Shown here one piece after another: positions 13,413-19,867 of a stretch of DNA of 24,813 nt. Under the pieces are notes generated by a model. It saw nothing but the letters and a program-made list of their open reading frames with translations. It was not told the DNA's origin and ran no database searches. A program made the position numbers and the translations under genes. The DNA comes from Opitutia bacterium UBA953. GTDB lineage: Bacteria > Verrucomicrobiota > Verrucomicrobiia > Opitutales > UBA953. The stretch spans positions 1 through 24,813 of the forward strand of contig DBCR01000012.1 in assembly GCA_002293125.1 (NCBI GenBank). The letters are read 5' to 3'. Within the stretch, counting starts at the first letter, position 1; each line of letters starts with the position of its first letter.

Positions 13413-14342
13413 ATGCAGAGCTACGAAGAAAACGGCGTGCCGATGGAACGATGGAAGGTCGGCGCCTCGACCTACGAGACGTGCCTGACGCGCGGCGCGC
13501 GACTGCTGCGTTGGAAGCTCGACGTCCCTTCCGGCCACCGCGAGATCCTCTTCTGGCCCGAAGGCGCGCCGATGGACCTCGATAAGATCGGACCCGTCCG
13601 CGGCGGTAATCCGATCCTCTTCCCGTTCATGGGCCGCAACTACGCCGACGGCGAGAAGTTCGCCTGGAAGGCCGCCGACGGCGTCAAACGCCCGATGCCG
13701 CAGCACGGCTTCGCCCGCGATTCCGCCTTCGAGATCGTCGAAAGCGGCCCCAAGCACGCCATCGTCCGGATGATCCCGGACGCGCGCGGCCGCGGTTGCT
13801 ATCCCTTCGCCTACGACTTCCGGATCCGCTTCGACTTCCTCGAACTCTTCCTGCGCATCACCTTCGAGTTCGAGAACCGCGACGCCCAGCCGCTGCCGTG
13901 GTGCGCCGGCCATCACTTCTACTTCACGCTGCCGTGGCACCCAGGACTCAGCCGCCGCGACTACATCGTGAAGATCCCGTCGAAGAAACAGTGGCGCCAC
14001 GCCGCCGACGGTAAGTTGATTCCGTTCGCTGAGCTCAAAGGCGCCGAGGCGATCAGCTTCGACAACCCGCATCTCTCCGACTGCATCTTCACCAACCTCA
14101 AATCCGCCACGCTCAGTTTCGGTCCGAAGTCCGGCGAAGAGGACATCACGATCAAGGTCGGCGAAGAAGCGATTCCCGGCAGCTGGGCGAGCGTCGTCAC
14201 GTGGACGCCTGATCCCGAGGCGCCGTATTATTGCGTCGAGCCATGGATGGGCCCGCCCAACAGCCCTGAACACAAGAACGGGCTCCGTTTTGCGGAGCCC
14301 GGTCAGGTCGACACTTTCGTTACCGAAGTGTCGTTAATGTAA
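13413..14342 (+). CDS. Aldose 1-epimerase-like (galactose mutarotase fold) protein
   Basis: 309 residues. The beta-supersandwich family pattern is clear: ILFPFMGRNYADGEKFAW (about 70-87), PQHGFARDSAFEIVE with a catalytic-type His (QHGFAR), WCAGHHFYFTLP with the second His pair, and a C-terminal YYCVEPWMGPPNS where the Glu is the expected general base. It may interconvert anomers of a free or phosphorylated sugar; the subtype is not readable. The start was chosen at ATG 13413 (leader CTCTGCCTC); TTG 13401 and ATG 13443 are alternatives. The last 60 bp of the gene contain two strong hairpins (14279-14301 and 14309-14333). Confidence 0.82.
   Translation: MQSYEENGVPMERWKVGASTYETCLTRGARLLRWKLDVPSGHREILFWPEGAPMDLDKIGPVRGGNPILFPFMGRNYADGEKFAWKAADGVKRPMPQHGFARDSAFEIVESGPKHAIVRMIPDARGRGCYPFAYDFRIRFDFLELFLRITFEFENRDAQPLPWCAGHHFYFTLPWHPGLSRRDYIVKIPSKKQWRHAADGKLIPFAELKGAEAISFDNPHLSDCIFTNLKSATLSFGPKSGEEDITIKVGEEAIPGSWASVVTWTPDPEAPYYCVEPWMGPPNSPEHKNGLRFAEPGQVDTFVTEVSLM
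14279..14333. terminator. Two hairpins inside the 3' end of the epimerase gene, possible convergent terminators
   Basis: Hairpin one: CGGGCTCCG (14279-14287) with CGGAGCCCG (14293-14301), loop TTTTG. On the minus strand it is followed by TTCTTGTG. Hairpin two: CGACACTT (14309-14316) with AAGTGTCG (14326-14333), inner CG/CG pairs and one bulged T. The epimerase (+, stop 14342) and the lipoprotein gene (-, stop 14353) converge with 10 bp between, so any terminators must lie in coding sequence. T tracts are weak. Confidence 0.5.
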
Positions 14343-14352
14343 ACCGTGCGGC

Positions 14353-14592
14353 TTACTTGCTGCTGTTGCTGTTGAGGGGCAACTTGCCCTTAGCCTTGGC
14401 CGGAGCAGCCTTCGTCGGGGCGGTCAGAGCAGGCTCAGGCGTCAGAACCGGCGTCACGACGGTGGGACCCGCGGAGAACGGAACGAGGTCCGAGGCGGCG
14501 CCATCGGTGACGGGGGACGGACCCTTTTCAGGGCCCATGCAACCGACGATTGCGAAGGAAAGGAGGGAGAGAACGAACAGATTGCGTACCAT
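14353..14592 (-). CDS. Small lipoprotein
   Basis: A 79-residue protein with a type II signal peptide (MVRNLFVLSLLSFAIVGC, lipobox IVGC, lipidated Cys18). The mature part is Pro/Ala/Thr/Lys-rich and ends PLNSNSSK, with no recognisable domain. Low complexity suggests a flexible envelope tether. The start at 14592 is fixed by the signal peptide and lies 35 bp from the divergent start at 14628. It converges on the epimerase gene. Confidence 0.75.
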   Translation of the reverse strand: MVRNLFVLSLLSFAIVGCMGPEKGPSPVTDGAASDLVPFSAGPTVVTPVLTPEPALTAPTKAAPAKAKGKLPLNSNSSK

Positions 14593-14627
14593 GGCAGTGA
14601 GGTTAGGTTGCGGGGACTCTACCCGCC

Positions 14628-15089
14628 ATGCCCCACCGCACAAGCGCAGATTCTGGCCCCCTCACCCTCTTCGTCTGCACGGGGAACTTCTACCGCAGCC
14701 GCCATGCCGAGGCCCTTTTCAACTGGCATGCCACCCGCATGGGGCACCCCGCCCGGGCCTTTTCCCGCGGCCTCCTGACCTCTCTGGTAGCGGATGAACC
14801 CACCCTGATTTCCCGAGATACCGAGAGGCGCCTCCGCGAGCTCGGCATCCCCCTCGACTTGACCGGCCCCGCGCCCACCCAGCTCCGCCGGGAGGACCTG
14901 GAACGGGCCCATCGGACCATCGCCCTCAAGAAGGATGAGCACCACGCCATGATGCTCCAGTCGCACCCGGAATGGGCCGACCGCATCGAATACTGGACCG
15001 TGCACGACATCGACTTCGCCCATCCCGACGACGCCCTTCCTCAGATCGAGGCTAAGGTCCTCGAACTGATTCAGGGGCTACGGTCCTAA
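14628..15089 (+). CDS. Low-molecular-weight protein-tyrosine-phosphatase-like protein
   Basis: A 153-residue protein. The P-loop FVCTGNFYRSRHAE has the C(X)5R active site (Cys17, Arg23) followed by Ser24, in the usual N-terminal position of low-molecular-weight phosphatases. Asn20 is conserved, while the usual Cys/Ser before the Arg is Tyr. WTVHDIDFAHPDDALP near the C-terminus supplies Asp residues where the general acid loop is expected, but the classical DP dipeptide is displaced. It could dephosphorylate protein tyrosine or arginine, or a small molecule. The ATG leader is ACTCTACCCGCC. The stop is part of a palindrome with the stop of the convergent desaturase. Confidence 0.78.
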   Translation: MPHRTSADSGPLTLFVCTGNFYRSRHAEALFNWHATRMGHPARAFSRGLLTSLVADEPTLISRDTERRLRELGIPLDLTGPAPTQLRREDLERAHRTIALKKDEHHAMMLQSHPEWADRIEYWTVHDIDFAHPDDALPQIEAKVLELIQGLRS

Positions 15090-15105
15090 GCGATCGAAGC
15101 TTAGG
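15085..15105. terminator. Palindrome joining the two convergent stop codons
   Basis: CCTAAGC (15085-15091) pairs with GCTTAGG (15099-15105) around a 7-nt loop. The left arm contains the phosphatase stop TAA (15087-15089) and the right arm the desaturase stop (TTA, 15101-15103). There is no T tract, so terminator function is uncertain. Confidence 0.45.
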
Positions 15106-16300
15106 CCGCCGAACCGGCGTCGGCGCGACGCAGGGCCTCGAGATGCGAGGCCGCCTGGTTGAGCAGGCCACGCAGTTCGACCATCGTTTCCTGAGCGACT
15201 ACGGCCTTGGTCGAAGCCGCTTCCTTGAGGGCTTCGGCGCGGAGGGCGAGTTCCTTGGCGAGCTCGTGGGCGGCGGCGATCGACTTGGCCTTGAGTTCGC
15301 GGGTGCGTTCGTCGAGGCGGGCGGCGAGGGAATCGATATCGCGCCCGAGGGTGCGGCTCTTTTCCTTGAGCTCGGCGGCCATGATACGGGAATCCGGCAC
15401 GCGGCGGAGATCTTCGGTCATGCCGACCTTGGAGAGCGTCCAAATGATCCACTTGGTCGGATCGAACTGCCAGGGCTTCACGCCATTGCGGTAGTCGTGC
15501 TGGAACTCGTGGTGGTAGTTATGGTAGCCCTCGCCGAAGGTGAGGAGCGCGACGGCACCGCTGTCACGGGCGCTGTGGTCCGTGGAGTAAGGCTGACGGC
15601 CGATCATGTGGCAGAGCGAGTTGATGCAGAAGGTGCCCTGTTGGACGACGACCGTGCGGAGGAGGCCGGCGATGAGGAAGGCGGCGAGCGCGGTCATCCA
15701 CGGATTGGCGTTGAGCTCCGCGGGGACGAAGAGGACGCAGTAAGCATAGCCGAGGACGGCCGGCATCACGAAGCCCACGAAGGCGCCGATCCACTGGACG
15801 TAGCGGTGCTGCCACATGACGAGGGGGTCGGCCTCGAGGTCCTTGACGTTGGTGATGGGCGCCGGCGGCTTGAGGCGGAAGAGGAGCCAGCCGATATGGG
15901 CGTAAAAGAAGCCCTTGGAGATATCGTACGGGTCTTCGTCTTCATCCACGTGCTTATGGTGGATACGGTGGTCGGCACACCAATCATGGGCCGAATTCTC
16001 GAAAGAAGCGGCGCCGAAGAGCAGGACGAAGAGCTTCACTGGCCACTTGGCCTTGAAGGAAATGTGGGAAAACAGGCGGTGGTAGCCCAGGGTGATACCG
16101 AAGCCGGTCGCGTAGTAGTAGAACACGAACATGGCCCAGACGAAGCCCCAGCCGTGGACCTTGTTGGCGGCGTCAGCCGGCAGGGTGTACTGGGTCCAGA
16201 GAAACCATGGCACGACGGTCAGCGAGAGGAGGGCCGTCAGGATCAGAAAGGTGGAGGTCACCCATTCGATACGGTAGATAGGGAAGTTTTTGAACTTCAT
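15101..16300 (-). CDS. Fatty acyl-CoA/acyl-lipid desaturase with coiled-coil tail
   Basis: 399 residues. All three di-iron histidine boxes of the membrane delta-9 desaturase family are present: HRLFSH (74-79), HRIHHKH (111-117) and HNYHH (250-254). Four or so membrane segments lie between about 13 and 215, and GEGYHNYHHEFQHDYRNG is the family's third box in full. It should introduce a cis double bond in acyl chains at the membrane, using oxygen. Residues about 305-399 are an added, highly charged Ala/Glu/Lys/Leu helical segment (AAELKEKSRTLGRDIDSL onwards) predicted as a coiled coil, which ordinary desaturases lack. The start at 16300 (MKFKNFPIYR) was preferred over the ATG 45 bp upstream. 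No Shine-Dalgarno is present; the leader is TCTCCCCCTACT. Confidence 0.9.
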   Translation of the reverse strand: MKFKNFPIYRIEWVTSTFLILTALLSLTVVPWFLWTQYTLPADAANKVHGWGFVWAMFVFYYYATGFGITLGYHRLFSHISFKAKWPVKLFVLLFGAASFENSAHDWCADHRIHHKHVDEDEDPYDISKGFFYAHIGWLLFRLKPPAPITNVKDLEADPLVMWQHRYVQWIGAFVGFVMPAVLGYAYCVLFVPAELNANPWMTALAAFLIAGLLRTVVVQQGTFCINSLCHMIGRQPYSTDHSARDSGAVALLTFGEGYHNYHHEFQHDYRNGVKPWQFDPTKWIIWTLSKVGMTEDLRRVPDSRIMAAELKEKSRTLGRDIDSLAARLDERTRELKAKSIAAAHELAKELALRAEALKEAASTKAVVAQETMVELRGLLNQAASHLEALRRADAGSAA

Positions 16301-16389
16301 AGTAGGGGGAGAAAGTAGAGCAACCCCCCCTTGAGGCGAGAGCAATCAACCGCCCTAAAATGGCTAAAAAGTGCGTCTAAATTCGCTTT

Positions 16390-16410
16390 TTCCAGAACCT
16401 CATTCTGGAA
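16390..16410. other. Palindrome in the 130-bp gap between desaturase and the unknown gene
   Basis: TTCCAGAA (16390-16397) with TTCTGGAA (16403-16410), 5-nt loop, in an unusually AT-rich patch (about 16360-16420). It lies downstream of the gene ending at 16431 and upstream of the desaturase start at 16300, on the same strand. It could be a terminator lacking a T tract, or an operator for the desaturase. No further evidence. Confidence 0.3.
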
Positions 16411-16430
16411 ATACGGCGGTAAAGTCGCGC

Positions 16431-16868
16431 TTAGTCGCGGCGGCGGCGACCGATCGAATTTTTCACCGGAATAATCCGCACGGGTTCGCGCGTCTTGATC
16501 CAGAGATCGCTCTCCTTGAAAAGCTTTCCGGAAATGCTCTGCACGGCGTCGCCGAACGACTCCACCGGCACGCGCTGTCCCTTGGGCGATTCATTGAAGG
16601 CCTTGGCGACCTCGACGATCTTGGCGGTGACTTCCTTAGGATCATCATCCTCGAGCAGCTGGACGACCCAACCGGTGAGATCCTTGGGCAGACCTTCCTC
16701 GGGTTCGCTGACCAGGACGAGCATCTGCTTCTTCGCCGGCTTCTCGCGCTCGACGGCGTCCTCGGCCACGACATCGCGCAGCTGATTGAGGATCTCGGCC
16801 GCGAGGCGTACATCGACGCCATTCGACTTCAGGATCTTCTGGACGGTTTCAAGGTCTACTTTGGCCAT
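16431..16868 (-). CDS. Conserved-looking protein of unknown function
   Basis: 145 residues; I do not recognise the family. The N-terminal part (MAKVDLETVQKILKSNGVD... to about 45) is predicted helical. A middle alpha/beta segment follows (QMLVLVSEPEEGLPKDLTGWVVQLLEDDDPKEVTAKIVEVAKAFN, a pattern consistent with strand-helix-strand-helix). The end is very basic, RIIPVKNSIGRRRRD. There is no signal peptide or membrane segment. The Arg-rich tail could bind nucleic acid. The leader before ATG is CTTGGGGGCCT, the one clear exception to the C-rich leaders elsewhere in the window. It is followed on the same strand by the desaturase after 130 bp. Confidence 0.65.
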   Translation of the reverse strand: MAKVDLETVQKILKSNGVDVRLAAEILNQLRDVVAEDAVEREKPAKKQMLVLVSEPEEGLPKDLTGWVVQLLEDDDPKEVTAKIVEVAKAFNESPKGQRVPVESFGDAVQSISGKLFKESDLWIKTREPVRIIPVKNSIGRRRRD

Positions 16869-16940
16869 AGGCCCCCAAGAGACTCCAACCACCCCAGCGA
16901 GGGAAGCCGGAGTTATTCCCAGTACGCCCAGAGTCAGGAA

Positions 16941-17183
16941 TCAAAGGGAAACCGGAGACCGGATGATTAGCTGGGGGCATATTATCGGGTGCCGGGTGGC
17001 GGCCACGGGGGCCAGCAGTTCAGGCTCCGGCCGCCATGCGGCGGCCTGCCGCGGGAACCCGAAGCCGACTGCCGATGGCTGAAACGCCGAGCCCCGAAAG
17101 GCCGATGCCCTGGTGGCCGTCACCCGTCACCTAAAGCAATAAACACCCGCAGCATCCCTCCCGGTCTCCGGTCTCCCTTTGAG
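16941..17183. repeat. Complete composite element: H arm, family B copy 3, H arm
   Basis: Left H arm at 16941-16962 (CAAAGGGAAACCGGAGACC core) and inverted right H arm at 17161-17183. Between them lies a full B element (16987-17132) with arms GTGGCGGCCAC and GTGGCCGTCACC. This is the only copy in the window with both H arms and B, and it explains the fixed spacing of B and H at 1092-1286 and 5119-5312 as left-truncated versions. Confidence 0.72.
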
Positions 17184-17196
17184 CGTCCTGCATCGA

Positions 17197-17252
17197 GGTA
17201 GGGCCGAGCATCCCTGCTCGGCCGCGGCCAACCAAGGATGGTTGGCCCTACC
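17197..17252. repeat. Inverted pair of GTAG-headed hairpins, element C1
   Basis: GGTAGGG at 17197-17203 and CCCTACC at 17246-17252. Left stem GGCCGAGCA/TGCTCGGCC, loop TCCC. Right stem on the minus strand GGCCAACCA/TGGTTGGCC, loop TCCT. Both are perfect 9-bp stems that differ at several paired positions. Relatives: 19662-19717 and 21178-21245. Confidence 0.78.
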
Positions 17253-17270
17253 CACGATAGGTGGTAACGT

Positions 17271-17340
17271 TTGCACCTTTGCACAGGCCGCAGGCCGATT
17301 TGCACCTTTGCACCGAGGACAGCACGTGGTGCTGTCCCAC
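17271..17340 (-). repeat. J hairpin (copy 3, degenerate head) with family D repeat
   Basis: On the minus strand GTGGGACAGCACC (GTAG decayed to GTGG) starts a hairpin closed by GTGCTGTCC. It is followed by GTGCAAAGGTGCAAAT, a short hairpin CGGCC-TGC-GGCC, and again GTGCAAAGGTGCAAA. The same J-D order is at 20821-20894. Confidence 0.68.
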
Positions 17341-17348
17341 CCTCTTAC

Positions 17349-17380
17349 CCTCCTGTCCTCTGGTCCTCCTGTCCTCCGGC
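17349..17380 (+). repeat. 16-bp pyrimidine-rich tandem repeat upstream of trmB
   Basis: CCTCCTGTCCTCTGGT (17349-17364) and CCTCCTGTCCTCCGGC (17365-17380), followed by a partial third copy CCTCCTCTG. The polypyrimidine tract runs on to about 17426. Possibly a leader or slippage-prone tract. Confidence 0.6.
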
Positions 17381-17447
17381 CCTCCTCTGTATTGCGCCCG
17401 CCCCTCCTTTCCCTCTTAACCCCCTCGTGCCGGAACACACCAAAGTC

Positions 17448-18035
17448 ATGGGCAAGGATTGGGCGGATGCCCGACGAGCCGCCAACGTGGCCCGCCTCGC
17501 CGCGACGCTGGCCACCGCCTTGGCCGGCCGGACGGACATCACCTTCGAGCTCGGCTGCGGCCACGGTCACTGGCTGGCCGCCTACGCCGCGGCGCACCCG
17601 CAAGAATTCTGCGTGGGCATCGACCTGATCACGCACCGCGTCGAACGCTCCGTGCGCAAGCAGACACTGGGTAAACTGGACAACGTCATCTTCCTGAAAG
17701 CCGAGGCGACGGAGTTCCTCGAAGCGCTCCCGACCGCCGTCGTGCTCCGCAAGATCTTCATCCTCTACCCGGATCCGTGGCCGAAGAAGAAGCACCACAA
17801 GAACCGCTTCATCCAAGCAACGAGCTTGAACCTCCTGGCGCAACGTGCCGCCGCCGGCGCGCGCCTGCACTTCCGCACCGATGACGCGGATTACTTCGAA
17901 TGGACGCGCACGCACCTCGCCGAACACGCCACCTGGAACCTTCAGACGGAAACCACTTGGCCGTTCGAGCAAACGACGTTCTTTGAAGAGCGCATGACGG
18001 CGAAGCGGGATCTCGAAGCGGAAAGAGTGCCGTAA
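17448..18035 (+). CDS. trmB: tRNA (guanine-N7-)-methyltransferase
   Basis: It methylates G46 of tRNA variable loops using SAM. The 195-residue protein carries the family's SAM motif FELGCGHGHWL (33-43), the acidic strand end VGIDL (56-60), the diagnostic ILYPDPWPKKKHHKNRF (105-121), and a C-terminal TTFFEERM (about 186-193) corresponding to the family's T.FE.....G region. The YPDPWPK and ELGCG motifs make the call safe. Start: ATG 17448 is conservative. GTG 17427 would add MPEHTKV and is preceded by TAACCCCCTC, the C-rich context typical of this window, so it may be the real start. It lies 75 bp upstream of the pyruvate kinase gene. Confidence 0.9.
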   Translation: MGKDWADARRAANVARLAATLATALAGRTDITFELGCGHGHWLAAYAAAHPQEFCVGIDLITHRVERSVRKQTLGKLDNVIFLKAEATEFLEALPTAVVLRKIFILYPDPWPKKKHHKNRFIQATSLNLLAQRAAAGARLHFRTDDADYFEWTRTHLAEHATWNLQTETTWPFEQTTFFEERMTAKRDLEAERVP

Positions 18036-18110
18036 AATCACCATTTTGTTCCGGTCGCTAGGGTGTTCTTTCCCTTGCGTCTCCACCTTTCATAAGTTGT
18101 CATAAACGCT

Positions 18111-19550
18111 GTGAAGTCCTTCCGTCACACACGCATCACGTTCACCATCGGTCCGGCCACGGAGTCGGAGGCCCAACTAGAAGCGATCATCCAAGCCGGG
18201 GCCAACGTGGTCCGCCTCAACATGGCCCACGCCGACCATGCCTGGGTCCGCACGACCGTGGAACGCGTCCGCAAGGTCAGCCTCCGCATGAAGAAGGAGC
18301 TCGCGGTGATGATGGACATCAAGGGCCCGGAAATCCGTACCGGTGCGCGCAAGGAGTCCACCCAGCTCACCGTCGGCCAAGTCGTCGATGTCACGGGCTC
18401 GGACACCACCCCGGCCGACGGCGAGATCCTCGCCATCCCCACCAATTACCCGAAGATGATCAGCGCCGTGCCCGTGGGCGGCGTCGTCCTGGTCGACAAC
18501 GGCCTCATCCAGCTGCGCGTCCTCGAGCAGAAGAAGGACCGCCTCCGCTGCAAGGTCGAGCAGCCCGGTCCCCTCGGCAGCCGCCGTCATATCAACCTTC
18601 CCGGCGTCAAGGTCGACCTCCCTGCCCTCACCGACAAGGACCGCGCCGACGTCGCCGTCGGCTGCGAAGTCGGCGTCGACTTCTACGCCCTCTCGTTCGT
18701 CCGCGAAGCCGCCGACGTCTACGCCCTCCGCACGCTGCTCGCCCAGCATGAGTCGAAGGCCCACATCATCTCGAAGATCGAGGACCAGTCCGCGATCGAG
18801 CACCTCGGTTCCATCCTTGAAGCCACCGACGCGCTGATGGTCGCCCGCGGCGACCTCGGCATCGAGATCCCTTACGAGACCTTGCCGCTCATCCAGCGCC
18901 GCGCGGTCGCCATGGCCATCGCCTGCCGTAAGCCGGTCATCGTCGCCACGCACATGCTCGAGTCGATGATCCAGAACCCCGTCCCGACCCGCGCCGAAGT
19001 GACCGACGTCTCCAACGCGGTGCTCGAGATGGCCGACTCGGTGATGCTTTCGGGCGAGACCACCACGGGCAAGCACCCCATCCGCTGCGTCGAAGTGATG
19101 AAACGGATCGCCAAGACGACCGAGAACGAACTGCCGCGCGTACTTTCGCCTGAGCAGCCGAACGAGACCCCGAAGGTCAAGCTCCTCCGCGCCGCCGCTG
19201 GCCTCGCCCAGGACCTCGGCCACACGGGCATCATCGCATTCACGCGCAATGGCGACGTGCCCCGCACCCTTTCCTCCCTCCGCGCGGTCGGCTGCCCGAT
19301 CTATGCATTCATGGAAGAAGAACACGTCCACCGGAAGATGAGCCTCCTCTGGGGCGTCGAGTCTTTCCAGATGAAGTTCGAGCCCAAGGCCGAGGATAAT
19401 ATCACGCTGGCGCTCATCCGCCTGCGCGACGAAGGCTACTGCGTGCCCGGTCAAATGCTCGTCATCGTGACTAACGTCATCCTCGGTCCGTCCGTCATCG
19501 ATTCCGTCCAGCTCCGTATTGTCCCGGCCAACGAAGCACCGAAGGTTTGA
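18111..19550 (+). CDS. pyk: Pyruvate kinase
   Basis: A 479-residue glycolytic enzyme converting phosphoenolpyruvate and ADP to pyruvate and ATP. Conserved blocks include FTIGPATES near the N-terminus, VMMDIKGPEIRTG (66-78) and VDNGLIQL. The catalytic Lys lies in HIISKIEDQ, the signature LMVARGDLGIEIP follows, as do THMLESMIQNPVPTRAEVTDV and SGETTTGKHP, and a C-terminal allosteric-type domain completes the protein. Two positions at the potassium site are unusual: RLNMAHAD replaces the common RLNFSHG, and MDIKGPE replaces LDTKGPE. The start is GTG at 18111, preceded by CATAAACGCT; no in-frame ATG fits the conserved N-terminus. It lies just after trmB and could be co-transcribed or have its own promoter in the 75-bp gap. 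Confidence 0.95.
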   Translation: MKSFRHTRITFTIGPATESEAQLEAIIQAGANVVRLNMAHADHAWVRTTVERVRKVSLRMKKELAVMMDIKGPEIRTGARKESTQLTVGQVVDVTGSDTTPADGEILAIPTNYPKMISAVPVGGVVLVDNGLIQLRVLEQKKDRLRCKVEQPGPLGSRRHINLPGVKVDLPALTDKDRADVAVGCEVGVDFYALSFVREAADVYALRTLLAQHESKAHIISKIEDQSAIEHLGSILEATDALMVARGDLGIEIPYETLPLIQRRAVAMAIACRKPVIVATHMLESMIQNPVPTRAEVTDVSNAVLEMADSVMLSGETTTGKHPIRCVEVMKRIAKTTENELPRVLSPEQPNETPKVKLLRAAAGLAQDLGHTGIIAFTRNGDVPRTLSSLRAVGCPIYAFMEEEHVHRKMSLLWGVESFQMKFEPKAEDNITLALIRLRDEGYCVPGQMLVIVTNVILGPSVIDSVQLRIVPANEAPKV

Positions 19551-19565
19551 TGGCAGGGACACGGT

Positions 19566-19648
19566 CTCAAAGGGAAACCGGAGACCGGATAATTAGATGG
19601 GGTTTTTAATGGCCGCAGCATCCTCCCGGTTTCCGGTCTCCCCTTGAG
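19566..19648. repeat. Inverted pair of H arms without cargo
   Basis: Left arm at 19566-19588 and inverted right arm at 19626-19648 are separated by only 37 bp. These carry the usual arm-proximal words (ATTAGATGGGG and GCCGCAGCATCC) but no B element. It begins 15 bp after the pyk stop and could form a long hairpin acting as transcript end. Confidence 0.7.
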
Positions 19649-19661
19649 TTGACTGTCTCGG

Positions 19662-19717
19662 GGTAGGGCCGAGCATCCCTGCTCGGCCGCGGCCAACCAA
19701 GGATGGTCGGCCCTACC
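19662..19717. repeat. Inverted pair of GTAG-headed hairpins, element C2
   Basis: Left hairpin identical to C1. The right hairpin on the minus strand reads GGCCGACCA with TGGTTGGCC, a single change from C1 that leaves a G.T wobble. Head CTGTCTCGG precedes GGTAGGG. Confidence 0.75.
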
Positions 19718-19730
19718 CGTATTCACTCTC

Positions 19731-19827
19731 AGGTGACGGGTGACGGCCACCAGAGCATCGGCCCTTCAGGAGTCGGCCGTTCAGCCATCGGCCATCGGCT
19801 TCAGGATCCCGGGGCTGAAAGCTGAAA
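19731..19827. repeat. Intergenic repeat family B, half copy 4
   Basis: Left arm AGGTGACGGGTGACGGCCAC at 19731-19750, followed by B-like GGCCGTTCAGCCATCGGCC words. The right arm is missing and the sequence passes into family E at 19834. Confidence 0.6.
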
Positions 19828-19833
19828 TGAGTT

Positions 19834-19867
19834 CCCAACCGCCAACCGCCATCCCCTAGCCGCTAAC
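19834..19867 (-). repeat. Intergenic repeat family E, copy at the 3' end of the dehydrogenase gene
   Basis: On the minus strand GTTAGCGGCTAG is followed by GGGATGGCGGTTGGCGG. The TAG stop and last codons of the gene ending at 19856 lie inside the repeat. Confidence 0.6.

Noticed and set aside
12182..13414. 410-codon open frame antisense to the CFA-like gene
   Set aside because: Complement of a GC-rich coding region with SAM methyltransferase motifs on the plus strand.
15143..16318. 391-codon open frame antisense to the desaturase
   Set aside because: The minus strand has all three histidine boxes. The plus frame is Glu/Gly/Asp/Val-rich shadow sequence with no domain.
18075..18110. Promoter for pyk with TTGCGT and CATAAA-like boxes
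   Set aside because: Spacing and match to consensus are poor, and sigma-factor preferences of this lineage are unknown to me.
18177..19562. 461-codon open frame antisense to pyruvate kinase
   Set aside because: The plus strand encodes unmistakable pyruvate kinase. The antisense frame is low-complexity Asp/Gly/Val/Leu/Arg, typical of the complement of a GC-rich gene.
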